DNA of 64,000 nt from Cyanophora paradoxa (taxonomy: Eukaryota; Glaucocystophyceae; Cyanophorales; Cyanophoraceae), in assembly GCA_004431415.1 (NCBI GenBank), contig QPMI01000193.1, forward strand, positions 1-64,000. Direction: 5' to 3'. Numbering within the stretch: the first letter of the stretch is position 1; each line of letters starts with the position of its first letter. The notes below the pieces were generated by a model. The model was given only the letters and a program-made list of their open reading frames with translations, was not told where the DNA came from and did no database searches. Both the position numbers and the translations under genes were made by a program. This document shows positions 50,001 to 59,689 of the stretch, piece after piece.

Positions 50001-53000
50001 GGATGCTGCTGACGCTGGAGCGGGCGCTGGAGGACGGGCTCCCCGTCCTCATCGAGAACATCGGGGAGACGATCGACGCCGTCCTCGCGCCCGTCCTGGG
50101 GCGCAACACCATCAAGAAGGGCCGCAACCTCTTCGTGCGCCTCGGGGACAAGGAGGTCGGGTACCACCCCAACTTCCGCCTCATCCTCCACACGAAGCTG
50201 GCGAACCCGCACTACGCCCCCGAGATCCAGGCGGAGACGACGCTCATCAACTTCACGGTGACGGAGGACGGGCTGGAGGACCAGCTGCTCGCCCGCGTCG
50301 TCAAGAAGGAGCGGTGCGCCGCCGCCTCGCCCCTGCCGCCTCTCGCGCCTCGAGCCCGCGCGGCTGACGCGGGGGCGGGGGCGGGGGGCAGGCCGGACCT
50401 GGAGGAGCAGAAGTCGGAGCTGATGCAGCAGCAGAACGACTTCAAGATCAAGCTGAAGGAGCTGGAGGACAACCTGCTGAACAAGCTCAACAACGCGCAG
50501 GGCGACATCCTCGAGGACGTCGCCCTCATCGAGAACCTCGAGGAGACCAAGGTCGCCCCCGCATGCAGGGCCCCCGCGCGCGCGGGGCCCCTCTGAGCCG
50601 CGCGCTCTCGCCCCAGGTGGTGGCGACGGAGATCGGGGAGAAGGTGAAGGTGGCGATCGCGACGGAGGCGGAGATCAACGGGGCGCGCGAGTCCTACCGC
50701 CCCGTCGCCTCCCGCGCCTCCCTCCTCTTCTTCCTCATGAACGAGCTCCACAAGGCCCGCCCCCCCGACCCCGGACCCCCGCCCGCCAGGACCTCTCCCG
50801 CGTCCCGCCCCGCCGGCGCTCACGCGGCCGGGGTGCAGATCCACACGTTCTACCACTACTCGCTGGGGGCCTTCGTGTCGGTCTTCGAGCGGGCGATCGA
50901 CGGGGCGGAGCAGGCGGCGGACCTCCCCGGGCGCCTCGCCTCGGTCACGGAGGCGGTGACCTTCGCGGTCTTCGGCTACGTGCGGCGGGGGCTCTTCGAG
51001 CGGCACAAGCTCATCGTCGCCACCCAGCTCTGCCTGCGCGTCCAGCTCAAGGCCGGCCTCCTCGACCCCGTCGAGGCGGACTTCCTCGTCCACGGGCGCC
51101 GCCACCCGAGCCCCCCGCACCTCTCCGACAAGCTCGCCGAGTTCGTCACCGAGCAGGTCCGCCCCCGCCGGCGCGCGTCGCCTCTGTTCATGTCTTTCGA
51201 GGCACCCGAACTCTCTCGCCGCAGGCGTGGTCGGCGGTGTGCGCGCTGAGGGACCTCGCCGTCAGCGCCCCCGCCGCCCCCGCCGCCCCTGCGGGGGGCA
51301 GCGGGACGCCGACCCCGCCGGCCTCGGGCCCCGTCCCCGCCCTCCAGGTCCCCCCTCCGGGCGCCCCCGGCGCGCCCCTCTCCCCCAACCCCTCCGCCGC
51401 CGCCCTCCCGCCCACCGCCGCCGCCGCCGCCGCCGCGGCCCCGAAGGACGCCGCGCCGACGACGATCACGCCGTTCGCGAAGCTGGCGGACGACATGGAG
51501 GGGCCCGCCCGCGTCCACTGGAAGCGCTGGTCGGCCCTCCCCACCCCGCCCCGCCCTTGCCGCAGCCGGCCGCCTTTGACCTCACGCCCTCCCGCGCGGC
51601 AGGTGCGCGGACCCGCAGGCGGAGAAGGTGGACCCGCCGAGCGACTTCGCGCACCTGCCGCCCTTCCGCCGCCTCCTCCTCATCCGCGCCCTCCGCCCCG
51701 ACCGCGTCTCCGCCGTACGCCGCCTCGCCCCCTCCCTCTCCCCCCCCCCCCCCCCCCCCCCCCCCTCACACCCCTCTCTCGCGGGCAGGCGATCTCGAAC
51801 TACGTGCGGGGGGCGCTGGGGGACCGCTACGTGGACTCGGAGCCCTTCGACGCGGCGGCCCTCATGCCCGAGACCGCCCCCTCCGTCCCCGTCTTCTTCA
51901 CCGTCCGCTCCCCCCGCCCCGCCCCCGCCGCCCCTCCCGCACCCCTCACGCCGGGCGGGTGGGCCGGCAGCTCTTCCCCGGGGCGGACCCCGTGCGGGAC
52001 ATCGAGCTCCTCGCGCGCGCCCAGGGCCTCACCGACGCCAACGGTCCTCCCCTCGCCCCGCCCCGCCCCCCGCCTGCCCCCCTCCCTCACCTCACCCTCG
52101 CCGGGGCCGCAGGGAAGTTCCGGAACGTGTCGATGGGCCAGGGGCAGGAGGCCGTCGCCGAGGCCGCCCTCGACGAGCTCGCGAGGCAGGGCGGCTGGTG
52201 CCCCGCCCCTCCCGCGAGATCGACGGCGCTGGGCCGGAGCGTGACCGGCCGCCCCACCCGCGCGCGCGCAGGGTCTTCCTCCAGAACATCCACCTCATGC
52301 AGCGCTGGCTCCCCGCCCTCGAGCGCAAGCTCGAGGCCTGGTCCGCCCCGCCCCGCCCCGCCCCGCCGCGGCCGGCCCGGCGCCCGATGCCGACGCGCGC
52401 CGGGTCGCCGGCAGCGCGGAGGGGGCGCACGCGGACTTCCGCTGCTTCCTCTCCGCGGAGCCGCTGCCGGATCCCAAGATGGTCAACATCCCCGCCGCCA
52501 TCCTCCAGGTGCCGCCCCGAGCCCCCGCCGCGCGCCCCGTCTCCGGCTGACGGCCCGGGGCCCCCCACTCGTGCTGCGGCAGGGCGCCGTCAAGGTGACG
52601 AACGAGCCGCCCCAGGACCTCAAGGCCCGCCCCCCCGCCCGCCCCTCCCCGGCCTCGGGCTGAGGGGCGGGGCGGGGGCGCAGGCGAACCTGCGGCGGGC
52701 GCTGGCGCTGTTCACGCCGGCGACGATGGAGCGGTGCTCGCGGCCGCAGCTCTACCGCCCCTGCTTCTTCGCCCTCTGCTTCTTCCACGCCCTCGTCCTC
52801 GGCCGCCGCCGCTTCGGCTTCCAGGGCTGGTCCCGCTCCTACAGGCGCCCCGCCCCGCCCCCGGGGGCGCCCCGCGCCCCGAGCCCCGCGCGGCCCGGCG
52901 CCCGCCTCACTCGGATCCTCCCTCGCAGCTTCAACGCGGGGGACCTCTCGATCTGCGCCGACGTGCTCTACAACTACCTCGAGGCCGGCGCCGACGTCCC

Positions 53001-54951
53001 CTGGGAGGACCTCAGGCGCCGCCCCCGCCCCCGCCCCCGCCCGCCCCGCGCCCCGCCCGGCTGAGGCTGGGCGGGCAGGTACATGTTCGGGGACATCATG
53101 TACGGGGGCCACATCACGGACAAGTGGGACCGCCGCACCTGCTCCACCTACCTCAAGGCCCGCCCCGTCCCCCCGCGCGCCCCGCCCCGCCAACGCCGTG
53201 CGGCGCGCAGGTGCTGCTGCGGCCGGAGCTCTTTTCGGGCATGGCCCTCGCCCCGGGCTTCCCCTCCCCGCCCCCGAGTCCGCCCCGCTTTGTTGTCGCT
53301 GCGGGCGCGGGCGGGGCCGAGCGGGGCGGGCGGGGCGCAGGCACGCTGGAGGAGTACCGGGGCCTGGTGGAGAAGGCGCTGCCGCCGGAGGCGCCGGCCC
53401 TCTTCGGCCTCCACGCCAACGCCGAGACCGAGTTCCTCGCCGCCCAGGCCCGCCCCGCCCCGCGCCGCCCGCCCGCCCGCCGTCGGTCTGAGTCTGACGG
53501 GGGCGGGGCGGGGCAGGGGGCGAGCCTGTTCGGGGCGATCCTGGAGCTGCAGGGGGCGGCCGGGGGCGCGGCGGGGGCGTCGAAGGAGGAGGCCCTGGGG
53601 CGGGCCGTCGAGGGCCTCCTCGCCCGCCTCCCCGAGGCCCTCGAGCCCGCCCAGGTGGGGGCCCCGCCCCCGACCCCCGCCCCTCCCCCCCTGAGCGCCC
53701 TCGCGCAGCTGCCGCCGGCGGACGCCCGCGGGCCCTACGAGTGCGTCCTCGTCCAGGTGCGAGCCGCCCGCCGCCCGCCGGCCCGCCCCCCGCCGCCCGC
53801 CCCCCCGCGGGGCGGCGAGCCGGGGCGCGCAGGAGGTGGAGCGGGCGACGGTGCTGGTGGAGGAGATGCGGCGCTCCCTCGTAGAGCTCCGCCTCGGCCT
53901 CGCCGGCGCCCTCAACATCTCCGACGCCATGGAGGCGCCCCCGCCCGCCCCGCCCCCCTCGCTACCGCGGTGGCCGCCTGACGCGGGCCGTGCCGCCCGC
54001 CCGCCCCCGCAGGCGCTCTCGGGGTCCCTCTTCCTCGACCGCGTGCCGGCGCAGTGGGAGAAGTACGCGTACCCCTCGCTGAAGCCGCTGGGCGCCTGGT
54101 TCGCGGACCTGCTGCGCCGCGTCGACCAGCTCCGCAAGTGGGGCGACCGCGGCGGCAAGCCCCCGGGGAGGCAAGCGCTCTCTTGTTCCCTCCTTCGCGT
54201 GTACCCCCGCCCTGCGGCCGCGTGACGGGCGGGGGCAGCGTGTGGCTCCCCGGGCTCTTCAACCCGATGAGCTACCTGACGGCGGTCGTGCAAGTCACAG
54301 CGCGCCTCTCCAAGCAGCCCCTCGACCGCATGGCCATCGCCACCGAGGTCCCCGCCCCCGCCGCCCCTCCCGAGCACGCGGGTCGCCCGGGCCCGAGCGG
54401 GGGGCGGCAGGTGACGAAGCTGGCGCCGGAGCGGGCGACGGAGCAGCCGCCGGACGGCGAGGGCGCCCACGTGCACGGCTTCTTCCTCGAGGGCGCCGCC
54501 GTCCGCCCCGCCCCGCCCCGCCCCGCCCCGCCCCGCCCTTTCCCTTGGTCGAGCTCGGGCCGCGCAGCTGGACCCGGACGAGCTGACGCTGCGGGACCCG
54601 ACGCCCAAGGAGCTGCACCCCGCCCTCCCCGTCGTCCACGTCCGCGCCGTCCCCGCCGAGCAGTGGCCCCCCGCCAAGGGTCCGCCCCCGCCTGCCAGCC
54701 AGCCAGCCAGGCGGCCCCGCTGCGGCGCCCCGCGCTGAGAGCGCGCCGCGCAGGCTCGTACGAGTGCCCGGTGTTCCTGAACGCAATGCGCGGCTTCACG
54801 TACGTCTTCACGGCGGCCCTCAAGTCCAACGACCCCGAGCACAAGGTCCGCTTAGGATCTTCTGATGGCGATTACGATTACTGCGCGCCTCACGGGCCAG
54901 CGCGCGCAGTGGATCCTGGCCGGCGTGGCGCTGCTGATGGCGGACGACTAG
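36461..54951 (+). CDS. Axonemal outer-arm dynein heavy chain, alpha (Kelch-containing, ODA11-type)
   Basis: Force-generating ATPase of the ciliary outer arm. Around 60 short exons are joined by introns of roughly 45-150 bp. Order: N-terminal Kelch propeller (36,461-38,010), IPT/TIG and filamin-like Ig modules (38,075-38,910), a second Kelch block in one long exon (38,967-40,240), tail and linker (40,300-43,020), AAA1-AAA4 (43,050-47,800), coiled-coil stalk with microtubule-binding tip (47,850-49,360), AAA5-AAA6 (49,425-52,680) and the C-terminal domain, ending [13 protein letters not shown] at TAG 54,949-54,951. N-terminal Kelch plus Ig-PT modules are known from the Chlamydomonas outer-arm alpha chain, hence the assignment; the organism must build or have built motile cilia. 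The start codon was not found. A possible one-base error lies near 46,690. Many introns use GC donors. Confidence 0.93.
38075..38910 (+). other. Dynein IPT/TIG and filamin-like immunoglobulin modules
   Basis: [21 protein letters not shown] is an IPT/TIG start; later exons read [14 protein letters not shown] and [20 protein letters not shown]. The segment [11 protein letters not shown], then [19 protein letters not shown] and [12 protein letters not shown], is a filamin-type repeat. Two introns here begin with GC (AAG/GCGAGC at about 38,185 and AAG/GCCCGC at about 38,697). Confidence 0.85.
38967..40240 (+). other. Dynein second Kelch block, single long exon
   Basis: About 1.27 kb open without introns, against ~100-200 bp exons elsewhere. 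Blade signatures are [59 protein letters not shown] and [20 protein letters not shown], with a weaker sixth strand around [17 protein letters not shown]. The block is followed by the start of the heavy-chain tail ([21 protein letters not shown]). Confidence 0.85.
40300..43020 (+). other. Dynein tail (DHC_N2) and linker region
   Basis: Alpha-helical exons include [63 protein letters not shown] and [18 protein letters not shown], all close to family-typical heavy-chain linker sequences. The region ends with [11 protein letters not shown] just before AAA1. Several introns start GC (near 40,606, 40,786 and 41,062). Confidence 0.9.
43060..43770 (+). other. Dynein AAA1 (main ATPase site)
   Basis: Walker [16 protein letters not shown] (about 43,204-43,250) and Walker [11 protein letters not shown] (about 43,348-43,378) are intact. 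These are followed across an intron by [19 protein letters not shown] and [20 protein letters not shown] with the sensor asparagine. AAA1 is the site whose hydrolysis drives the power stroke. Confidence 0.95.
44440..45250 (+). other. Dynein AAA2
   Basis: Walker [15 protein letters not shown] (44,465-44,506) and Walker-B-like [18 protein letters not shown] (about 44,742-44,795). [11 protein letters not shown] carries the sensor region and [20 protein letters not shown] is the usual AAA2 sequence. Confidence 0.92.
45740..46690 (+). other. Dynein AAA3
   Basis: Walker [16 protein letters not shown] (about 45,846-45,890). Walker B lies in [18 protein letters not shown] (about 46,180). [19 protein letters not shown] is the sensor stretch. 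Just downstream, at about 46,685-46,710, the frame needed for a family-like sequence changes between RVYG and LSEK, suggesting a one-base error or an unusual splice. Confidence 0.9.
46766..47800 (+). other. Dynein AAA4
   Basis: Walker [15 protein letters not shown] (about 46,940-46,981), then [18 protein letters not shown] (about 47,240-47,295) as the Walker-B stretch. [20 protein letters not shown] and [20 protein letters not shown] lead into the stalk. Confidence 0.92.
47850..49360 (+). other. Dynein stalk coiled coil and microtubule-binding tip
   Basis: CC1 has heptad-rich exons ([38 protein letters not shown]). The tip begins near [16 protein letters not shown] (48,515-48,560) and runs through [13 protein letters not shown] and the exon from about 48,982. 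CC2 has [20 protein letters not shown] and then [15 protein letters not shown]. The stalk exons are short and several introns between them use GC donors. Confidence 0.85.
49425..54951 (+). other. Dynein AAA5, AAA6 and C-terminal domain
   Basis: AAA5: [58 protein letters not shown]6: [69 protein letters not shown]-terminal: [71 protein letters not shown]. All follow family order. An in-frame Ala/Pro-rich stretch of about 70 residues (51,255-51,455) interrupts the AAA5-AAA6 connection. Confidence 0.9.
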
Positions 54952-55246
54952 GGCGATTAGAGGCTCTGTACGGCCCTGTACATTCAATTTGATCTCGCGC
55001 CTCGAGAAGCTCAAGGGGCTCGAGGGGATCGATGTACCGGAGAAGGGCCCGGAGAGGAGAGGGACGTTGGCCTGGGGAGGGATGTACATATAGAGGGGGG
55101 AATGAGATCAAGATAGGTGGTCCGTAATGCAACGAGAGAGCTCGAGGGGGCTTCTCGAAGCTTCTCGAGCTCGAAGTCCCCCTGCAAAAGTCCCCTCGAA
55201 CTCCACCGCGCGCTGGTTGGGGCTGGTCTGAGCAGCCGCTATAGCG
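54952..55246. other. Intergenic, dynein 3' end to C2H2 gene
   Basis: About 300 bp with a small palindromic patch (GAAGCTTCTCGAGCTC near 55,158) and no reading frame with supporting features. Expected to hold the dynein 3' UTR and the promoter of the next gene. Confidence 0.5.
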
Positions 55247-55916
55247 ATGCACGGTCAAGGCGGCAAGGCGTTCTGCTGCACAGCGAGTGGCTGCTGCGGC
55301 CGCAGCTTCGGCTCACACGCCTCGCTCAACCAGCACATTGCCGCAAAGCACAACGGCGGCGGAGGGAGGCCCGAGGCTCGCGGAGGAGCGGGTCCGCATT
55401 TCTCGCGATGGCGCGGATGCGCTGGAAATCCGGGGACGCGCGCCGGCAAATTGAAGGGGTTCCCGCCAATCCTCGGCCGCGTTTCGGTGCCCAGAAAATT
55501 GATTCTGATTATTCACGACAGCTCTTACCGCGTCTGCATGCGCAGAACGAAGGGCCAAAGCGCGGGTGGTGGCCGGCCGAAAATCCTCCGGTCTCAAGCT
55601 CGTCTCTCCCTCCGCGGGCAGCTGCAGGCGCGCGCGAGGGCTCCGAGGGCTCGGTTAATTTCCTCTTCACGTTTCTGATAATTTGTTTTCAGCACCCACG
55701 AGCGCGGTCGGCTCTCTGAAGCGGAAGCTCGCCGATCGCGATCTCGGGGACGATAACGAGCTCAAGGGCGCCGGCCCAGCGAAGAAGCCCATGGGCAGCA
55801 GCGCTGGCGCCCCGTTTGCGCATGCATACACGGCCGCAGCCGTCGGGGCTGGCGGGGCGAGCTCCAGAAATGAGTCCGAATCCTCGGTCCTTTCCGATCT
55901 CGGCTTCATGCTTTAG
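55247..55916 (+). CDS. Small two-exon C2H2 zinc-finger protein
   Basis: Exon 1 (55,247-55,391) and exon 2 (55,693-55,916) join in frame across a 301-bp GT-AG intron (donor GGTCCG, acceptor TTTTCAG). The product is about 122 residues. Exon 1 carries one finger, CCTASGCCGRSFGSHASLNQ followed by HIAAKH: C-X4/5-C-X12-H-X4-H with the FGSHASLNQH stretch. Exon 2 has a KRK basic patch, a Ser-rich segment and ends SDLGFML. A nuclear nucleic-acid-binding role is inferred from the finger; the target is unknown. The ATG used is the first in frame before the finger. Confidence 0.7.
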
Positions 55917-56265
55917 CCTCACTGAGCTCGTCTCTCTCCGATCATCGGATCTGATCGGCCAGCTTTGAGAGCTTCCACGGCCAGCCTCGCATTCCATTCC
56001 ACTCAGTCGCCCGGGGCCGCCCCCCGCCCAACCCGCTCGGACCTCGCCCCCGTCACTATTAACGTTACATTGATGTCCCTTCCATGCTCGAGCGCTGATC
56101 ATGAGCCCCCTCCTCGCCCCCGCCCCGTGTCGAATTCGAAGGGGCGGTCGCTGCAGCCCCGCAGCGCCCTCCGTGTCAGACAGGTCTCGTTTCAATCGAT
56201 CATGATCGACAGGCATTTCGATCTCGAGCCGGCGCCGGCTCAGGTCGATTCGAACCCGCGCCTTC
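55917..56265. other. Intergenic between convergent genes
   Basis: 3' flanks of the plus-strand C2H2 gene and the minus-strand acidic-protein gene. Contains two copies of the TGATCATGA-type palindrome (near 56,095 and 56,198). No gene seen. Confidence 0.5.
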
Positions 56266-57748
56266 CTACGAGGTCGCCTCGACGTCCATGGGGTCCCCCG
56301 CGGGGGGTACCGGGCTGTCGGCGGCGACGGGTACGGGGCTGTCGGAGGAGGCGGCGCGGCCGACGGAGGGGGACCCCGGGGACGGGGCGCGGGGGGGCAG
56401 GCCGAGGTCCGAGGGGGAGGCGGAGGGGGAGGGGGAGCGGCCGCGGCGGGGGGAGGCGCCCACGGGCGGCGTGCGCTTGCCCCCGGTCCCCGAGCGCGGG
56501 GAGGGCATGAGGGGGGGGAGGCCCGCCGCCGCCTGCAGGAAGGAGGGCGTCAGGCGGGCGCGGGGCCGGGGCCGGGGGCGGGGCGGACGGAGTGGGGCAG
56601 GGCGTGGTGCGAGGGGGTGAGCACGGAGGTGATCTCCAGGCCGCTCGGGGGCTCGAGCAGGTCCCCGGGGCCCCCGTCCTCGCCCTCCTCCTGCACGGGC
56701 CCCTGCCCCGGCCCTCAGCTCGAGAGCGCGGGCGGGGGGCCGGGCCGGCGCACGTCGGGGTCCTCGCGGGCGAGGTTCTGCAGCGCGCTCTCCTCCGCCC
56801 CCTCCTCCTCGGCCGCCTCCGCCGGCGCCTCCTCCGCCGGCGCATCCTCGCCGGCCCCGTCCGGCCCCTCGCCCTCCTTCTCGCCCTCCTCCTCCATCGC
56901 CTCCCCCACCTCCTGCGGCTCCTCCGCCCCCGCCTCCGCCTCGGCCTCGGCCTCGGCCTCCGCCTCCGCCCCGGCCTCCTCCGCGTCCGCTTCGGCCTCG
57001 CCCTCGCCCTCACCGTCGGCCTCGGCCTCGGCGTCGGCGTCGGCGTCGGGCTCGCCGGCCCCGGCCTCCGAGGTCGCGTTCGTCGGCGAGGCGGCCGGCG
57101 GGCGCCCCTCCCCCTCCCCCTCGCCCTCCCCCTCGCCCTCGCCCTCGCCGGCGGCCTCCTCCGCGCCCTCCTCCTTGTCGCCCTCCTTCTCGGGGCCCGA
57201 GGGCGAGGCGGCGGCGGCCGCGCCCTCCTTCGCCTCTTCCTCCTCGCCCTCCTCGCCCTCCTCGCCCTCCGCCTCCTCCTCGCCCGCCTCCGCCGCCTCG
57301 CCGCCCTCCGCGGCCGCCTTGCCCGCCTCCGCCCCCTCCGCCCCTTCCGCCCCCTCCGCCCGCTTCATCTTCGGCTTCTTGCCCTGCGCCGCCGGCGCCC
57401 CTTCGTTTCGAGGAGCGCGCGCGCGAGCGTTCCGCGCCCCGCCGCACCTTCCGCTTGCCCGTCGGCGGCGGCCGGTTCGGCGGGGTGGGGACGGCCGGCG
57501 CGGCCGCAGCGGCGTCGGAACCGTCCGCGGCGCCCTCGCCGCCCTCTGCCCGCGCGCGCTTGCGCTTCTGCTCCTCTGTTTCCTCACCGTTCTGGCGGAG
57601 CGTCGGCGCAGGCAGGCGCAAGCACGGGGGCGAGCGCCCGGCGCGGGAAAGCACCTCGCCTGTCTTCTGCTCCGAGAATGGCACGCCCGTGAGCTTGAAT
57701 GGGTGCTCTGGCGGGAAGACTGCGGGAGGCGGGACAGGCCGGTCCACT
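56266..57748 (-). CDS. Acidic, Glu/Ala/Gly-rich nuclear-type protein of unknown function
   Basis: The last exon (56,532-56,266, 89 codons) ends GDPMDVEATS; the exon before it is 56,702-56,589 (38 codons, GPVQEEGEDGGPG start). Upstream is a large exon from about 57,748 to 56,754. It opens (after a CCCGCGCAG acceptor) with DRPVPPPAVFPPEHPFKLTG, then a basic stretch (EEQKRKRARAEGG, PPTGKRKVRRG), then a very long E/A/G run ending SALQNLAREDPD. Introns are GT-AG and keep phase 0. The basic and acidic halves lie in different frames, meeting near 57,405-57,425 at AAACGAAGGGG, so a base is probably missing or a tiny intron exists. The first exon may start at 57,840 (MTVWRWVPSALLCLFEISSF). NLS-like patches plus the acidic tail suggest a chromatin-associated protein, but this is unproven. 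Confidence 0.55.
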
Positions 57749-57849
57749 GCGCGGGCGGCGGGGCGGCAGTCAGCACTCGGAAGCTGCTGATTTCAAAGAG
57801 GCATAGCAGCGCACTCGGCACCCATCGCCAGACCGTCATGTGCCTGCGA

Positions 57850-58207
57850 GCGAGGACGAACGCGTCAGCAGTGGAAGCTCGCAGACGGAGGCCGAGCGAC
57901 CCAGGCGAAAGACGGGGACTCCGCGGGCTCACCCAATGTTCACCTGCTCGCGAGGAGCGCGAGAGTAAATGAGTTCGAAGTTCAAAATGGCGGATCTGCC
58001 GCGAAACAGAACGAACCGGCTTGCGCTCCCATCTCCGCGGCCGCCCGATCTGCGCCGCCAGCGCACGCTCGGACTTAGGGCGCTGCATTGGCTGAGTGTG
58101 CTGTACCCCCAAGGTCGAGGCGCTGCTCAGGCGTAGCTCAGGCGCTCTTCTTGCATGTTAGGGCGGCACTCCGTATGTGCACAGGAGCTCGCAGCTAGCC
58201 CAACGCG
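57850..58207. promoter_or_regulatory. Divergent intergenic region
   Basis: Between the 5' end of the minus-strand acidic-protein gene and the start of the plus-strand hydroxylase gene. It probably carries both promoters, from geometry only. No TATA box or other defined element could be assigned. Confidence 0.35.
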
Positions 58208-59689
58208 ATGATCCACATAGAGAGCGTCGCGGCGTTTCTCGCGCTCTTCTGCGGTTACAACGTGTTCAGCACGTTCCTGCAGGTGCGCCGCGCGTATATA
58301 AGTTTCGCTAGCGGCCGCCAGCCGCTTGCCCGAAGCTACGCGCTCGGCACGCGTGGACCTTGACGCCATCGCGCCGCCCCGTCCCGCCCTGCGCTCACCG
58401 CCCACGCGTGCCGCAGTACTTCTACTACTGGCGTCAGGCAGCGTCCGCGTCGCAGGAGCATGGCTGGAAGTGCCAGCCCACGAAGCTTGCGACCGTCGGG
58501 GACACGCGCTGGTGGATCCCGTGCCTTGGCCTGAAGGAGAAGAGCAGGCATCCGAAGTGCGCGGCGCGTCGTGATGCGGACCCGCACGCGCGAGCGCCCG
58601 GGGCGCCGGCGGCCGCGCCGCTTCTGAGGCATGCGCACCGCGGCAGGCACCGGCTCTTCGCGACAGTGAACATCCTGCAGTCCTCGCTCTTCGCCGGCGC
58701 GGTCGCCGAGTGCGCCATGCGAGGTGCCCCCGCGCCCCTCGGCCCCCCTCCCCGCCCGCCTTCCCCGAGCGCCCGGCCGCAGGCTGGACGCGCATGGTTT
58801 TTGACGCGTCGGCGTACCCCTGGTGGGCGAGCCTCGGGACAGTCTGCCTCGCGCACGTCTGGCAGAACGTGATCGAGTACTACTGGCACCGCATCATGCA
58901 CTGGCCCGAGGTCTACAAGCGGTGCGGCCCCGTACCCCTCCCGGCCCCGCGCGCCCCACCCGTACCCTCCTCACGGCGAGGTAGGCTTCACAAGTACCAC
59001 CACTACTACAAGAGCCCAGAGCCGTTCGACGACCTCTTCATCCATCCACTCGAGGCCCGCCCATGCCCGCTCGGCCGGCCGCGTACCCCCCCTCCGACTG
59101 ATCCCCCCTCCCCTTTCGGCGCAGGCCTTCGGCTACCTCTGCATCCTCTGGTCCCCACCCTTTGTCTTCCCCCTCTCCATCGTCGGCTTCCTTTCCTACA
59201 TGGTCGTCAATGGTACCCCTCCCCACCCCTTCCCCACTCCCGAGGAACCGGTTCAGAACCGTACCCGTCAGGCATCTGCGGAGTGACGGACCACAGCGGC
59301 ATTCGTCTCAGTGTCCCGGGCATCTACAACACCGAGGATCACGGTACCCCACCCAAGCCCTCTAAATCACGCCCCCTCCCTCCCTCCCCCCTCCCCCCCC
59401 ACCCCCCCGTAACTCCCCCTCCTGCTTTCGCGGCAGATTTGCACCACAGCCGCGTCTCCGTCAATTTCGGGTACGTCGTTCTGCAGCTGATCCCACCCCC
59501 TTCCCGCCCGGCCCCGCCCTCGTGTCTCGAACGACGTACCCCCCGGGCAGGTTCCCCCTCCCGGCGCTGGACGTCCTGCACGGCACGTACACGGGCTCGT
59601 GGCTGGGGCGGACGTACTCGTGCCGGCCCCTGCACCAGCCCGGCGAGCCGGCCCCCGCGGGCGCGGCGTCGGAGAGGAAGGGCAAGTGA
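58208..59689 (+). CDS. Fatty acid hydroxylase / sterol desaturase superfamily membrane enzyme
   Basis: Di-iron membrane oxidase of the family that hydroxylates or desaturates sterols and long-chain lipids in the ER. Nine exons: 58,208-58,282; 58,417-58,556; 58,629-58,723; 58,783-58,921; 58,985-59,054; 59,125-59,212; 59,272-59,343; 59,437-59,470; 59,551-59,689. They sum to 852 bp, 283 residues, a normal length. The three histidine boxes are present: WHRIMH, HKYHH and HDLHH. Hydrophobic segments are at the N-terminus (VAAFLALFCGYNVF), around SLGTVCLAHVW and at FVFPLSIVGFLSYMVV. The TDHSG motif is typical. One intron (after 59,054) starts GC, the others GT. One exon is only 34 bp. Which substrate (C-4 or C-5 sterol, C-25, or alkyl lipid) cannot be told. 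Confidence 0.9.
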
